NCBI GenBank assembly: GCA_024413635.1
Contig: JAKSTT010000002.1
Coordinates: forward strand, 1 to 64,000
Direction of reading: 5' to 3'
DNA: 64,000 bases
Origin: Treponemataceae bacterium
Lineage (GTDB): Bacteria > Spirochaetota > Spirochaetia > Treponematales > Treponemataceae
This document shows, in pieces, positions 7,971 to 16,533 of the stretch. The position numbers and the translations under genes were made by a program. A model generated the notes under the pieces. It searched no databases, was not told the DNA's origin, and saw nothing but the letters and a program-made list of their open reading frames with translations. Positions within the stretch are counted from its first letter, which is position 1. Every line of letters starts with the position of its first letter.

Positions 7971-8879
7971 ATGAATATCCATGTTCTTGAAATGCCTTTG
8001 GACTTTGGTGCCAGCCGCCATGGTTCTGATATGGGCCCTTCTGCCATCCGTCTGGCAGGTCTCCGTGAAACATTGCAGCGTCTGGGGCACACTACCGCCC
8101 AGTATTTTTCCCCTATGAACGTTGACCCTCAGGAATATCAGACTCTGATTAACCAGAAGGCAAAATATCTGCGTCCCATCAGCTCTGCCTGCACCCAGCT
8201 GGCAGAAGCCGTAGACAATATAGCCAGTTCCGGCGAGTTCCCGCTGATTCTTGGCGGTGACCACAGTGTCGTACTGGGTTCTCTGGCCGGTATGTCAGCT
8301 GCCTGCCGCAAAAGCGGAAAGAGTCTGGGGGTACTGTACGTTGATGCCCATGGTGACTTCAATACCTGTGATACCTCGCCCAGCGGAAACATTCACGGTA
8401 TGTGCCTTTCTGCATCCTGCGGCGTCGGTATTCCGGAGCTGACCAATCTGTATTTTGACGGCGTAAAGGTAGACCCGAAAAATGTCTGTTATGTGGGACT
8501 CCGTGATATTGATGCGGAAGAACGCAATCTTATGAAGGCAGCTGGAGTTACCGCCTTTACCATGACTGATATTGACCGGCAGGGTTTTAACACCGTTGTC
8601 CGTCAGGTTGTAGAGTTCTTTACCGGCCGGGTAGACCAGATTCACCTCAGTTTTGACCTTGACGCCATTGATCCCCAGTGGGCTCCCGGTGTCGGCATTC
8701 AGGTTCCCGGCGGACTGACCAGCCGTGAAGCCCTGTTCCTGATGGAAGAAATGAGCTGTACCGGGCTGGTAAAATCTGCCGACTTTGTAGAAGTCAACCC
8801 CAGTTGTGACGTGCAGAATAAAACTGCCCGCATGGCTGTTGCGCTTATTGCACGTCTTTTGGGCGACCGGCTGTACTGA
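7971..8879 (+). CDS. rocF: arginase-family ureohydrolase, probably arginase
   Basis: 302 residues. Arginase hydrolyses L-arginine to ornithine and urea at a two-manganese centre. Metal ligands are visible: GGDHS (His98), DAHGDFN (Asp125, His127, Asp129) and SFDLDAIDP (Asp229, Asp231). The segment TSPSGNIHGM after DAHGD is the amino-acid recognition loop typical of bacterial arginases, not agmatinases, so arginase is preferred over SpeB. The gene diverges from hisL and converges with the lipoprotein gene that ends 3 nt past its stop. Confidence 0.82.
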   Translation: MNIHVLEMPLDFGASRHGSDMGPSAIRLAGLRETLQRLGHTTAQYFSPMNVDPQEYQTLINQKAKYLRPISSACTQLAEAVDNIASSGEFPLILGGDHSVVLGSLAGMSAACRKSGKSLGVLYVDAHGDFNTCDTSPSGNIHGMCLSASCGVGIPELTNLYFDGVKVDPKNVCYVGLRDIDAEERNLMKAAGVTAFTMTDIDRQGFNTVVRQVVEFFTGRVDQIHLSFDLDAIDPQWAPGVGIQVPGGLTSREALFLMEEMSCTGLVKSADFVEVNPSCDVQNKTARMAVALIARLLGDRLY

Positions 8880-8881
8880 GT

Positions 8882-10111
8882 TTACTGAATGCTTGCGCGG
8901 ACTGCCTCAAAGAAGGCTGTCCGTTCGCCTTTGCTGGTAAAGGCGCTGCCCATATCCTGTACCAGTTCATCGCTGGCTGCAGCCCAGAAACGTACGTTGT
9001 TTGCCTGGCTGTCAGCTGCTTCTGCGGCAGAGGTTAACGGTGCCAGTCCGCTGACAATGCTGATTTCCGAAAGTTCATCATTACCGGTCAGAAAATCAAG
9101 AAGCCGCAGGGTTTCGGCATCGGCGCCCTTTGCTTTCTGATGAATTCCTGCTGCGCACAGGGCCGGAATGACCAGGGACCGGGAAAAATCTGCGCCGTTC
9201 TGGCGGTTTACCGGCATGAAGCTTTCCGTAAAGTTCTGGACAACCCGGAAATTCATGGTGCGGTGGATGGAAAGCGGCATGAACACTATTTCTGCCTGAC
9301 CGTCTTCCATCAGTATTTCAACATAGTTGGGCTTGCGGGTTTCCCATTCGGGGTGCAGCAGGTCGTCTGCCCGCCACTGGTTCAGCATGTCTATAACCGT
9401 CTGCAGTGTGGCTCCATCAGCGTTCAGCGGCACATCCTTCACTTCATCGTACACAGAGATCACTTCCAGTCCTTTGGCTTTTCTTGAAGCTGCCAGGGCC
9501 TTCTGTTCCGTTTCCGTTATCAGTCTGTTCAGGTTTTTCGCTGTTTCCGCATTCCAGGTGGCTTCAACCAGGGATGTCATGAACAGTGAAAGTGCCCGGT
9601 CATCCTGTCCCGGCAGGACTATGGGCCAGCGTGCAACGTTTTCTTTTCCCTGGATACTTCCGGCGTATGCGGTAACTTCCTCCAGGGTGCGGGGCATGCC
9701 TTCTTTCCGGTTCCGTAGATTACGCAGGCGGTATGCAATTTCTGAGTGGTCGCCCAGCAGGGGAACCCAGGTTGATGACAGATTCCGGACCGTCGTGGGG
9801 TACCGGTTATACAGTGCCGGATCCGGAGTGATCAGTTTTTTGTCAAGGTCGTCTGAATCCGGCCCGAACCATGAAATGACCAGGGATACCTGTTTCTGCT
9901 TTTTCAGGGCTTCTGACAGGGGAAGGGAGTCATCAAGCGTGATGACGGAATAGGGAGTATCACCGAAAAATCGCTTAAAACTATCAGAAAATGATTCCCG
10001 GGTCTGTGTATTTACGCCATAAAAGCCGATATTAGGAATAGTATTCTGTTTGCAGGAAAAAAATATGGAAAATATTCCCAGAAAACAGAAAAGTGTCACA
10101 ACTCGCTTCAT
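8882..10111 (-). CDS. lipoprotein resembling an extracellular solute-binding protein
   Basis: 409 residues. The first 20 form a lipoprotein signal (MKRVVTLFCFLGIFSIFFSC), with Cys20 as the predicted lipidated residue. The rest resembles family-1 (sugar-type) solute-binding proteins: a two-lobed size, a hinge-like stretch around LPGQDDRALSLFMTSLVEA, and repeated aromatic and polar patches. No permease genes lie next to it, so it is an orphan binding protein or a receptor subunit, and the ligand is unknown. There is no ribosome-binding site. A -10 box (TACACT) ends 6 nt before the ATG, suggesting a leaderless message. Confidence 0.6.
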   Translation of the reverse strand: MKRVVTLFCFLGIFSIFFSCKQNTIPNIGFYGVNTQTRESFSDSFKRFFGDTPYSVITLDDSLPLSEALKKQKQVSLVISWFGPDSDDLDKKLITPDPALYNRYPTTVRNLSSTWVPLLGDHSEIAYRLRNLRNRKEGMPRTLEEVTAYAGSIQGKENVARWPIVLPGQDDRALSLFMTSLVEATWNAETAKNLNRLITETEQKALAASRKAKGLEVISVYDEVKDVPLNADGATLQTVIDMLNQWRADDLLHPEWETRKPNYVEILMEDGQAEIVFMPLSIHRTMNFRVVQNFTESFMPVNRQNGADFSRSLVIPALCAAGIHQKAKGADAETLRLLDFLTGNDELSEISIVSGLAPLTSAAEAADSQANNVRFWAAASDELVQDMGSAFTSKGERTAFFEAVRASIQ

Positions 10112-10117
10112 AATTGT

Positions 10118-10146
10118 AGTGTAGCATACATTGAAACCTTTGCTAA
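10118..10146 (-). promoter_or_regulatory. divergent promoter for the lipoprotein gene
   Basis: On the minus strand TTAGCA (10146–10141), 17-nt spacer and TACACT (10123–10118) end 6 nt before the ATG at 10111. It overlaps the -35 box of the plus-strand promoter at 10140–10145, so the two promoters may compete. Confidence 0.4.
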
Positions 10147-10168
10147 ATCGTTCTTTTGAAATTATAAT
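10140..10168 (+). promoter_or_regulatory. promoter for the exported protein pair at 10188–12726
   Basis: TTGCTA (10140–10145), 17-nt spacer, perfect TATAAT (10163–10168). Transcription should start near 10175, leaving about 13 nt that include the ribosome-binding site AGAGGAG before the ATG at 10188. Confidence 0.65.
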
Positions 10169-10187
10169 GTTTGCACAAAGAGGAGCT

Positions 10188-11267
10188 ATGAAACATCTTT
10201 TTTTAACGCGTCTGGCCGCTGTTGCCGCCCTTGTCGTTATCCTTCCTTTTGCAGCCTTCGCACAGCAGGCTAATGTTGATATTTACGACAAAATTGATGA
10301 CGCGTTCATGACCAAATCGCCGGAAAGCGTACGGATCCTGCTTGAGAGCAACCGTAATTCCAGTCAGTATCCGGCCATTGAAGAGTATGTCCTGAAAAAG
10401 TCACGTGGTCTGCTTATTTCCAATCAGCTGGAGCTGATTCAGGATATGACCATGGCCATCATCGATAACAATCTTGACTGTACGGATGCCGTTAACCTGT
10501 ATATCATTGTAGAACGGGCCATTGATAAACGTGATGCTTCCCTTGAAAGTGAACGGGCTCAGGCTGCAGCCGATGCCCAGTATGTTGCCAGTGTTTCAGA
10601 GGAACAGAAGGAAAAGGCAAAAAAGTCATATTCTTCCATGGCTAATGAAACAACCGGAGAAGCCGTTTATCTGAACGCCAATGCAAGTAAGTATTATTCT
10701 CCCGTAACCTGGAATGCAATGCTGCTGGTAGGGGATCTGGGAATTATTACTGATAACGGTCTTGATATGAAAATCGGTCTTGGTGCTCAGGGTGGCCTGT
10801 TCTTCCGTGATGACCGTTTTTCTGTAGGACTGAACGTATATGCTGATGACCTGCTGATTGCATTTACGCCGGAAAACAAAAACAATGGTGTTATCGACCT
10901 GATTCCTGCCATTTCGTATGTTCCGGTCAGCGAAGACCTGTTCCTGCGTACCGGTTTTTCCCTGCAGCAGAATGAAGGCGTATCGTTCTTTTCACCGGTT
11001 ATCGGTATCGGTATGACTCATGCCATGAGTGCCCTCAATACTGCCTCCTGGTTTGTTGATTACTATCCGGCCCATCTGGCATTCATGTATAACCTGGCCT
11101 TCTGTGGAGGCGCCGGTGCCAATATGAGTTTCGGTCTGTCCAGAGTTGGATCAAATGTTCTGTCTCTGACTGTAGGTGTCCGTGAGAACCTGATGGTAAC
11201 AAAAAAAGGTGATGTAAAAAGCCGTACCCGTATAAACCTTGGATTTGGAGTGGGATGTAATGAATAA
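10188..11267 (+). CDS. exported protein with a probable beta-barrel C-terminal half
   Basis: 359 residues from the ATG at 10188, chosen over an in-frame start 57 nt upstream because AGAGGAG lies in front of it. A signal peptide ends at FAAFA-QQ. The N-terminal half (to about 170) is helical and charged. From about 175 on, alternating hydrophobic and polar strands rich in Gly and aromatics (MKIGLGAQGGLFF, FSVGLNVYADDLL, LFLRTGFSL, VLSLTVGVRENLM, INLGFGVG) suggest an outer-membrane barrel. I do not recognise the family. It overlaps the next gene by 8 nt and so is translationally linked to it. Confidence 0.6.
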   Translation: MKHLFLTRLAAVAALVVILPFAAFAQQANVDIYDKIDDAFMTKSPESVRILLESNRNSSQYPAIEEYVLKKSRGLLISNQLELIQDMTMAIIDNNLDCTDAVNLYIIVERAIDKRDASLESERAQAAADAQYVASVSEEQKEKAKKSYSSMANETTGEAVYLNANASKYYSPVTWNAMLLVGDLGIITDNGLDMKIGLGAQGGLFFRDDRFSVGLNVYADDLLIAFTPENKNNGVIDLIPAISYVPVSEDLFLRTGFSLQQNEGVSFFSPVIGIGMTHAMSALNTASWFVDYYPAHLAFMYNLAFCGGAGANMSFGLSRVGSNVLSLTVGVRENLMVTKKGDVKSRTRINLGFGVGCNE

Positions 11268-12726
11268 AAAGATTGTTTCAGCTCTTTTGTTGCTCTGTCT
11301 GATCTGTTCTGCCGTATTTGCTCAGAATGCGCTGACGGACCGGTATTTAAAGGCAGCAAGTGATCAATATGCCAACCGCAACAATGCAAAGGCATTTGAA
11401 CACATTAACTTTGTCTTGAAGCAGTATAATGATAAGACGCCGCCCCAGAATGTCGTTCTGCTGGCTCAGGCCATTTATGCAGACTGTCTTTCTGAAATTA
11501 AGGCAACCAACGATAAATTCCGCTTTACTGAGTTTCAGGCAAACCTGAAAGAGTTCCCCTATGTAGCTGATGATAATCTGTCGCGGGAACTGCGTATCGT
11601 TACTGCCCAGTTCATTGCCCAGGCAGAAGAAGCAGAACGCCAGGCCCGTGAAGCCCTTGCCAATTCAGAAAACCGCAACGACTCTCCTGCCATGAAGGAA
11701 ATTCTTGAAGCTACTGAACGGGCAGAACGGAATTCTGCTGCAGCAATGCGTGCATTGTATGAGGACTTTACCCGTGCCTATGACGCTAACCAGCAGAACC
11801 AGCGTGAAGAACAGGAAGCTGCCAACAACCGGCTGCTGAATACCGTAAGGGAAAGCCTGGAAGCTTCAAGTTCTGAAACTGCAGCACAGTCCAATAAACT
11901 GCTGATTATCCTTATTGTCATTGCCGTACTTTTCATCGTTGCCATTATTGCTGTAATAATCAGCGTAAATATGTCACGGAAACAGCAGCAGATGTTTGCA
12001 CAGACCCTGCGTGTTGTTTCTGAACTGCAGCGTATTCCGTACGAAGAAAGCGGCAGCCTGAAACTGGCAAACATGTACGCCGGTATGCGTAACATTGAAG
12101 CTGCCGGAGAAGGAACCAACCGGCCACGGCTGCAGCAGTTTGAACAGCATGAAGTAAATGATGAACTGCGCGCAGAACTGCGTGATCTGGCTGCTGAATG
12201 TGAAGCAAAAGGCCAGCAGATTGATAAAGTTACCGGCCGTAAGAATAACAGCAAGAACGTTGCAGAACTGGTATTCAAGATTGCCCAGAAAATGAACCTG
12301 GGAGAATATACCAGCATGCTCTATTTCTGTGCTTCCATGGTATATGACATTGGTTTCCTGGCCATTGATCCAACCCTGCTTGAAAAAGAGAAGCTGACGG
12401 AAGAAGAAAAGTACCAGATTCGTGGCCATGTTAAGGCCGGTGTTGAACAGATTGACTTTGTACCGGAAAAATTCCGGGGTGTTTTCATTGAGGCAATTCT
12501 GATGCATCATGAAAACCTGGATGGTTCCGGATATCCTGACGGTCTGCAGGGAGATGCAATTCCTCCGGTTGCCCGTATTATCCATGTAGTTGAATCATTC
12601 ATTGCACAGATTTCCAAACGTAATTACCGTGGAATCTTTGACAAGGAAACAGCTATACAAGAGCTGCGGTCACATCCTGACCGGTACGATGGTGCAATCA
12701 TCGATGCTTTGGATACGCTGATTTAA
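11260..12726 (+). CDS. exported membrane protein with a degenerate HD-GYP domain
   Basis: 488 residues from the ATG at 11260, which overlaps the previous stop; GGAG lies 9 nt upstream. A signal peptide (to AVFA-QN) is followed by about 190 helical, coiled-coil-prone periplasmic residues, a membrane segment (about 213–236), and a cytoplasmic part. That part ends in an HD-GYP-like domain: RGHVKAG (His390), MHHENLDGSGYP (415–426). HD-GYP proteins normally cleave cyclic di-GMP. Here the signature HD pair reads Tyr362-Asp363 and the upstream conserved His is Asn330, so catalysis is doubtful. A signal-binding or transducing role, with the upstream exported protein as partner, is an inference. Confidence 0.7.
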   Translation: MNKKIVSALLLLCLICSAVFAQNALTDRYLKAASDQYANRNNAKAFEHINFVLKQYNDKTPPQNVVLLAQAIYADCLSEIKATNDKFRFTEFQANLKEFPYVADDNLSRELRIVTAQFIAQAEEAERQAREALANSENRNDSPAMKEILEATERAERNSAAAMRALYEDFTRAYDANQQNQREEQEAANNRLLNTVRESLEASSSETAAQSNKLLIILIVIAVLFIVAIIAVIISVNMSRKQQQMFAQTLRVVSELQRIPYEESGSLKLANMYAGMRNIEAAGEGTNRPRLQQFEQHEVNDELRAELRDLAAECEAKGQQIDKVTGRKNNSKNVAELVFKIAQKMNLGEYTSMLYFCASMVYDIGFLAIDPTLLEKEKLTEEEKYQIRGHVKAGVEQIDFVPEKFRGVFIEAILMHHENLDGSGYPDGLQGDAIPPVARIIHVVESFIAQISKRNYRGIFDKETAIQELRSHPDRYDGAIIDALDTLI

Positions 12727-12739
12727 GCCTTGAGAACAA

Positions 12740-12766
12740 CCCGCGGACAACACCGCGGGCTTTTTT
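12740..12766 (+). terminator. intrinsic terminator after the degenerate HD-GYP gene
   Basis: CCCGCGG and CCGCGGG form a 7-bp GC stem around ACAACA and are followed by C and six Ts. It ends the 10188–12726 pair 13 nt after its stop codon. Confidence 0.85.
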
Positions 12767-12793
12767 CTTTCTGCCCCACAGGAGGATAGTGTT

Positions 12794-13795
12794 ATGAAAA
12801 AAACGGTAAAACCGGTATTCGCTTTGTTTCTTGCAGCGCTTCTTTTGTCCGGTTGTACGTCCACGTCATCAATGGAACGGGAAATTGAAGCTATTCCCGG
12901 CGTTCCCCCACTGATTTGTGCTGCACTGGCAGACAATTATTCTGCCTTTCTGTATTTTTTGGACCGGTATGACGGCTCTGCTGCCGGATGGACCAGTGCA
13001 GACGGACTGACGGTTCCGATAGCCATCGGATATTTTTCCCTTTCCAACTTCAAGAAAGCCTGTAACCTGCTGGCAAACAAAGGGTATAACCTGGATGAGC
13101 CGGACTACTACAACCGCTCTCTGCTCAGTTATCTGGCTGCCGGCTGCGAATATGAAAAAATCCGGTACCTTCTGAGGTTCTCGCCGGATGTACAGCGTGC
13201 TGAAACCATTACCGGGCTCAAACCCATGGATTATCTGCAGTATGCAGCATATCCCTTTACCACTACCGGAACGGTGACTGCAGAAGATCTTGCCAGACGT
13301 GATGAAACCCGCCAGCTGCTGCTTTCTGCAGGATCTCCGGACATAAAGTTTACAAACTTTACGTTGAACAGTTACGGCAATTTTGTGTTTGCCCTGCTGA
13401 ACGTACTGTCCACCCTGAACCCATCAGTAACGTACGCTGATGTTAACGGTCCGTTCTTTGATACACAGAGTATTGACGGCCGTGAGGTGTATCTGTATAA
13501 GACAGAAGCACTGCCGACTATCTTCAAGCAGAATGGAGTTACCGCACGGGTTCTGGTTGTACATGATGAGTTTGACTCAGTGATGCATCAGATGGCAGAA
13601 TCTGAAAACTACTGTTATCTTCTGGGCGATATGGGAAACAGCCCCTTTGTTACCCATAACTGGGTGAATATCGACAATCCCTATGCAGGAAACCTGTATA
13701 TGAAAACCAGCGATCCGGATATGCGGACTGGTAGTCTGATATACCGGATTCAGGACATCCGCCAGCTGATGGTGGTAGAACTTCTGGAACAGTAA
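12794..13795 (+). CDS. ankyrin-repeat-like lipoprotein
   Basis: 333 residues. The lipoprotein signal ends LLLSGC (Cys21). Residues about 40–180 read like two or three ankyrin-type helix pairs (FKKACNLLANKGYNLDEPDYYNRSLLSYLAAG, written here only as a pattern of A/L-rich helices with N-L-D-E-P turns; the next is EKIRYLLRFSPDVQ). The C-terminal 150 residues match no family I know and are rich in aromatics (YCYLLGDMG, VTHNWVNIDNP). GGAGG 9 nt before the ATG supports the start. It follows a strong terminator, so it is probably transcribed alone. Confidence 0.55.
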   Translation: MKKTVKPVFALFLAALLLSGCTSTSSMEREIEAIPGVPPLICAALADNYSAFLYFLDRYDGSAAGWTSADGLTVPIAIGYFSLSNFKKACNLLANKGYNLDEPDYYNRSLLSYLAAGCEYEKIRYLLRFSPDVQRAETITGLKPMDYLQYAAYPFTTTGTVTAEDLARRDETRQLLLSAGSPDIKFTNFTLNSYGNFVFALLNVLSTLNPSVTYADVNGPFFDTQSIDGREVYLYKTEALPTIFKQNGVTARVLVVHDEFDSVMHQMAESENYCYLLGDMGNSPFVTHNWVNIDNPYAGNLYMKTSDPDMRTGSLIYRIQDIRQLMVVELLEQ

Positions 13796-13814
13796 CCGTA
13801 TAAATATACCCCTA

Positions 13815-13844
13815 TTGTGCATAAGTATGCATTTTTGATACACT
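13815..13844 (+). promoter_or_regulatory. candidate promoter with internal inverted repeat before hisA-IE
   Basis: TTGTGC (13815–13820), 18-nt spacer, TACACT (13839–13844), ending 6 nt before the ATG. The boxes are imperfect. An inverted repeat TGCATA-AG-TATGCA (13818–13831) overlaps the -35 box and the spacer, a good place for a repressor site. No ribosome-binding site precedes the gene. Confidence 0.4.
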
Positions 13845-13850
13845 GAAATT

Positions 13851-15173
13851 ATGATTATATCATCTATCGACTTAAAAGACGGAAAAGTTGTACAGCTCAA
13901 AAACGGCAAGGACCTGATTATTGAGCGTGACGATCCGGATGCCCTTATCAATGAATTCAACATGTACGGCGAAGTTGCCGTTATCGACCTTGATGCCGCT
14001 TTGGGCAACATCATTACTGAAGGAAAGAACCGCGGCACTACTGCCAATACTGAACTGCTGAAAAGCCTTCTGCGGAAAGGCAATGTACGTGTTGGCGGCG
14101 GCATTAAAGACGTAAAAAAAGCCAAAGAGCTGATTTCTCTTGGTGCAGAAAAAGTAATTATCGGGTCAGCCGCCTGGGCCTCTGCCGAAGACCGTGCTGA
14201 AGGAAAACTGCTGAATACTGAGTTCCTTGATGAGCTGACTGCAGCCATCGGTAAACAGCGCATCATCATCAGCGTAGACGCCATAAACGGTAAAATTGCC
14301 GTAAAAGGCTGGACTGAAACCAACGGCATTGACCTGATTGACGGTGCCAAGGCTGCAGAAGCCTATGCCAGCGAACTGCTCTTTACCTGTGTAGAAAAAG
14401 AAGGCTGCATGCAGGGAACTGATATGGAAGCCGCAAAAAAACTGCGTGAAGCCGTAAAATGCCGTATCGTTGTTGCCGGTGGTGTTTCAACCCTGGAAGA
14501 AGCTGTTGCCCTTGAAAAAATGGGTTGTGACGTTCAGATGGGCATGGCCCTGTACACCGGTAAGGTATCCCTGAAAGATGCCTTTATTGAATGCCTGAAC
14601 TGGGAAAAGGCTGCAGAAACCACTGCGGGCCTTATTCCGGTAATTGCCCAGAGCCCTGACGGACAGGTTCTGATGATGGGCTACGCCAACAAAGAAGCAT
14701 TCAACAAGACCTTTGACGTAAAGAAACTGACGTTCTGGAGCCGTACCCGTAACGTACTCTGGACTAAAGGTGAACACAGCGGTCACCATCTGAGCGTACT
14801 GAAACTGCGTGTTGACTGCGATCGTGATACCGTTCTTGCTACGGTTATTCCCCATGGCGGCGTATGCCACACCGGCAGTTATACCTGTTTTTCTGCAGAA
14901 CCTGATGCTGCAAGTACCATGGAACGGCTGTATGCCACCATTGCTGACCGTTTTGCCAATCCGGTTCCCGGTTCGTATACCGCAACCCTCAACGACAAAC
15001 GGGTACGTGAAAAGGTAGAAGAAGAAGCTGAAGAAGTAACGGAAGCTGAAGGCAAAGATGAAGTTATCTGGGAGTGTGCAGACCTGCTCTACTTCCTGAA
15101 CGTTCTGATGTATAAAGAAGGCGTAACCTGGTCCGATGTAATGGCTGAACTGGACCGCCGCCACAAAAAATAA
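13851..15173 (+). CDS. hisIE: HisA–HisI–HisE triple-domain histidine biosynthesis protein
   Basis: 440 residues. Residues 1–250 are a HisA/HisF-type barrel: IDLKDGKVVQL with catalytic Asp7, VRVGGGI, SVDAINGKIAVKGW with Asp143, VVAGGV. Residues about 255–350 are HisI (phosphoribosyl-AMP cyclohydrolase): TFWSRTRN, GEHSGHHL, VDCDRDTV, GGVCHTGSYTC. Residues about 355–440 are HisE (phosphoribosyl-ATP pyrophosphohydrolase), with the EEEAEEVTEAE helix and ECADLLYF. Three consecutive steps of the pathway are thus in one chain. The barrel departs from HisA in two places: the Asp-Gly of the isomerase loop is Glu184-Gly, and the phosphate loop reads MGMALYTG. hisD follows 9 nt later. Confidence 0.88.
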   Translation: MIISSIDLKDGKVVQLKNGKDLIIERDDPDALINEFNMYGEVAVIDLDAALGNIITEGKNRGTTANTELLKSLLRKGNVRVGGGIKDVKKAKELISLGAEKVIIGSAAWASAEDRAEGKLLNTEFLDELTAAIGKQRIIISVDAINGKIAVKGWTETNGIDLIDGAKAAEAYASELLFTCVEKEGCMQGTDMEAAKKLREAVKCRIVVAGGVSTLEEAVALEKMGCDVQMGMALYTGKVSLKDAFIECLNWEKAAETTAGLIPVIAQSPDGQVLMMGYANKEAFNKTFDVKKLTFWSRTRNVLWTKGEHSGHHLSVLKLRVDCDRDTVLATVIPHGGVCHTGSYTCFSAEPDAASTMERLYATIADRFANPVPGSYTATLNDKRVREKVEEEAEEVTEAEGKDEVIWECADLLYFLNVLMYKEGVTWSDVMAELDRRHKK

Positions 15174-15182
15174 GGAGTTATC

Positions 15183-16526
15183 ATGAGCGACATCACCATT
15201 GTAAAGGGAAATGATGTTTCCCCGGATTTTTTTGAACCGCGTACACTTGCCAGCGATGTTCATGACATTGTTCAGGGCATTCTTGATGACGTAAAACACC
15301 GTGGTGATGAAGCGCTCCATGAAATGAGCCGGAAATTTGACCAGGCTGCTCCGGAAAATCTGGCCATCGGAAAAGAAGCTCTGAAAGCCTGCGCAGAAAA
15401 ACTGGAAAAAGAAAATCCGGACCTGTATCAGGCACTGTCCTTTACCTATTCGCTGACCTACGGGTTTGCAAAAAAACAGCGGGAATGTTTTACCGACTTT
15501 GAAACTGAACTGGTACCCGGCCTGATTACCGGCCAGAAAACCATTCCGGTTGAACGGGCAGGACTGTATGCTCCTGCCGGACGGTTCCCGCTGTTCAGTA
15601 CCCTGATTATGTGTGCTGCTCCTGCAAAAGCTGCCGGTGTTTCGGAGCTGGTTATGTGTACCCCGCCACGCAAACACCCCTCCGGCGATGACAAACTGCC
15701 ATGGGCAGATGAAAACATCCTGGCTGCAGCCTACATCTGTGGCGTAGATACTGTTTTTGCCTGCGGTGGTGCGCAGGCTGTGGCCGCCATGGCATATGGT
15801 ACTGCCAGCATTCCAAAAGTAGATGTTATTGTAGGACCGGGAAATAAGTTTGTAACGGAAGCTAAACGCATTCTGTATGGGCAGGTCGGCATTGACTTTG
15901 TTGCCGGCCCTACAGAGGCCTTCATCATTGCAGATGATACGGCAAATCCTGCCTGGGTTGCCGCAGACCTTCTGGCACAGGCTGAACACGATCCTGATGC
16001 CCAGGCTGTTATGGTAACCTGTTCAGAAAAACTGGCAGAAGCCGTAGCTGCAGAAGTTGATAAACAGCTCTCTGTCCTGCCGACAGCTGAAACTGCTCGG
16101 GAATCCATCAAGCGCAATGGACGCATCATTCTTGCAGATTCGCTGTTCCAGGCTGTTGATATTGCCAATAGAAAGGCTCCGGAACATCTGGAAATTGCCA
16201 TGGACCCGGGAACCAATATGGACTATGTCATGAGCAAGGCACACAACTACGGCACCCTGTTCATCGGTCACCACGCTGCAGAAGTTCTTGGTGATTATGC
16301 CGCCGGTTTGAACCATGTTCTGCCTACCAGTGGCAGTGCCCGCTTTACCGGCGGATTAAGTGTCCGGAATTTCATTAAAACCGTAACGACCCTGCGTACT
16401 GAACAGGATCCTCACGGTGCTTTGTATGAAGGTGTGGTTAAGTCAGCACAGACTGCCGTTATCCTTGGAGAAACAGAAGGTCTTATTGCCCACAGCCGTG
16501 CTGCAGCAATCCGTCTGCAGGGCTGA
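15183..16526 (+). CDS. hisD: histidinol dehydrogenase
   Basis: 447 residues. It oxidises L-histidinol to histidine in two NAD-dependent steps, the last of the pathway, at a zinc site. Recognisable blocks are VERAGLYAPAGRFPL, VDVIVGPGNKFV, VGIDFVAGPTEAF, AQAEHDPDAQ and the catalytic HVLPTSGSARFTGGLSV. The length is normal. AAGGAG before the ATG and the 9-nt gap place it in one operon with the HisA–HisIE fusion. Its stop is 7 nt from that of the convergent ppk1. Confidence 0.96.
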   Translation: MSDITIVKGNDVSPDFFEPRTLASDVHDIVQGILDDVKHRGDEALHEMSRKFDQAAPENLAIGKEALKACAEKLEKENPDLYQALSFTYSLTYGFAKKQRECFTDFETELVPGLITGQKTIPVERAGLYAPAGRFPLFSTLIMCAAPAKAAGVSELVMCTPPRKHPSGDDKLPWADENILAAAYICGVDTVFACGGAQAVAAMAYGTASIPKVDVIVGPGNKFVTEAKRILYGQVGIDFVAGPTEAFIIADDTANPAWVAADLLAQAEHDPDAQAVMVTCSEKLAEAVAAEVDKQLSVLPTAETARESIKRNGRIILADSLFQAVDIANRKAPEHLEIAMDPGTNMDYVMSKAHNYGTLFIGHHAAEVLGDYAAGLNHVLPTSGSARFTGGLSVRNFIKTVTTLRTEQDPHGALYEGVVKSAQTAVILGETEGLIAHSRAAAIRLQG

Positions 16527-16533
16527 GTGAATC

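Noticed and set aside
7971-8879. Agmatinase (SpeB) for the ureohydrolase gene
   Set aside because: The TSPSGNIHGM loop after DAHGD is typical of arginases; agmatinases differ at this position.
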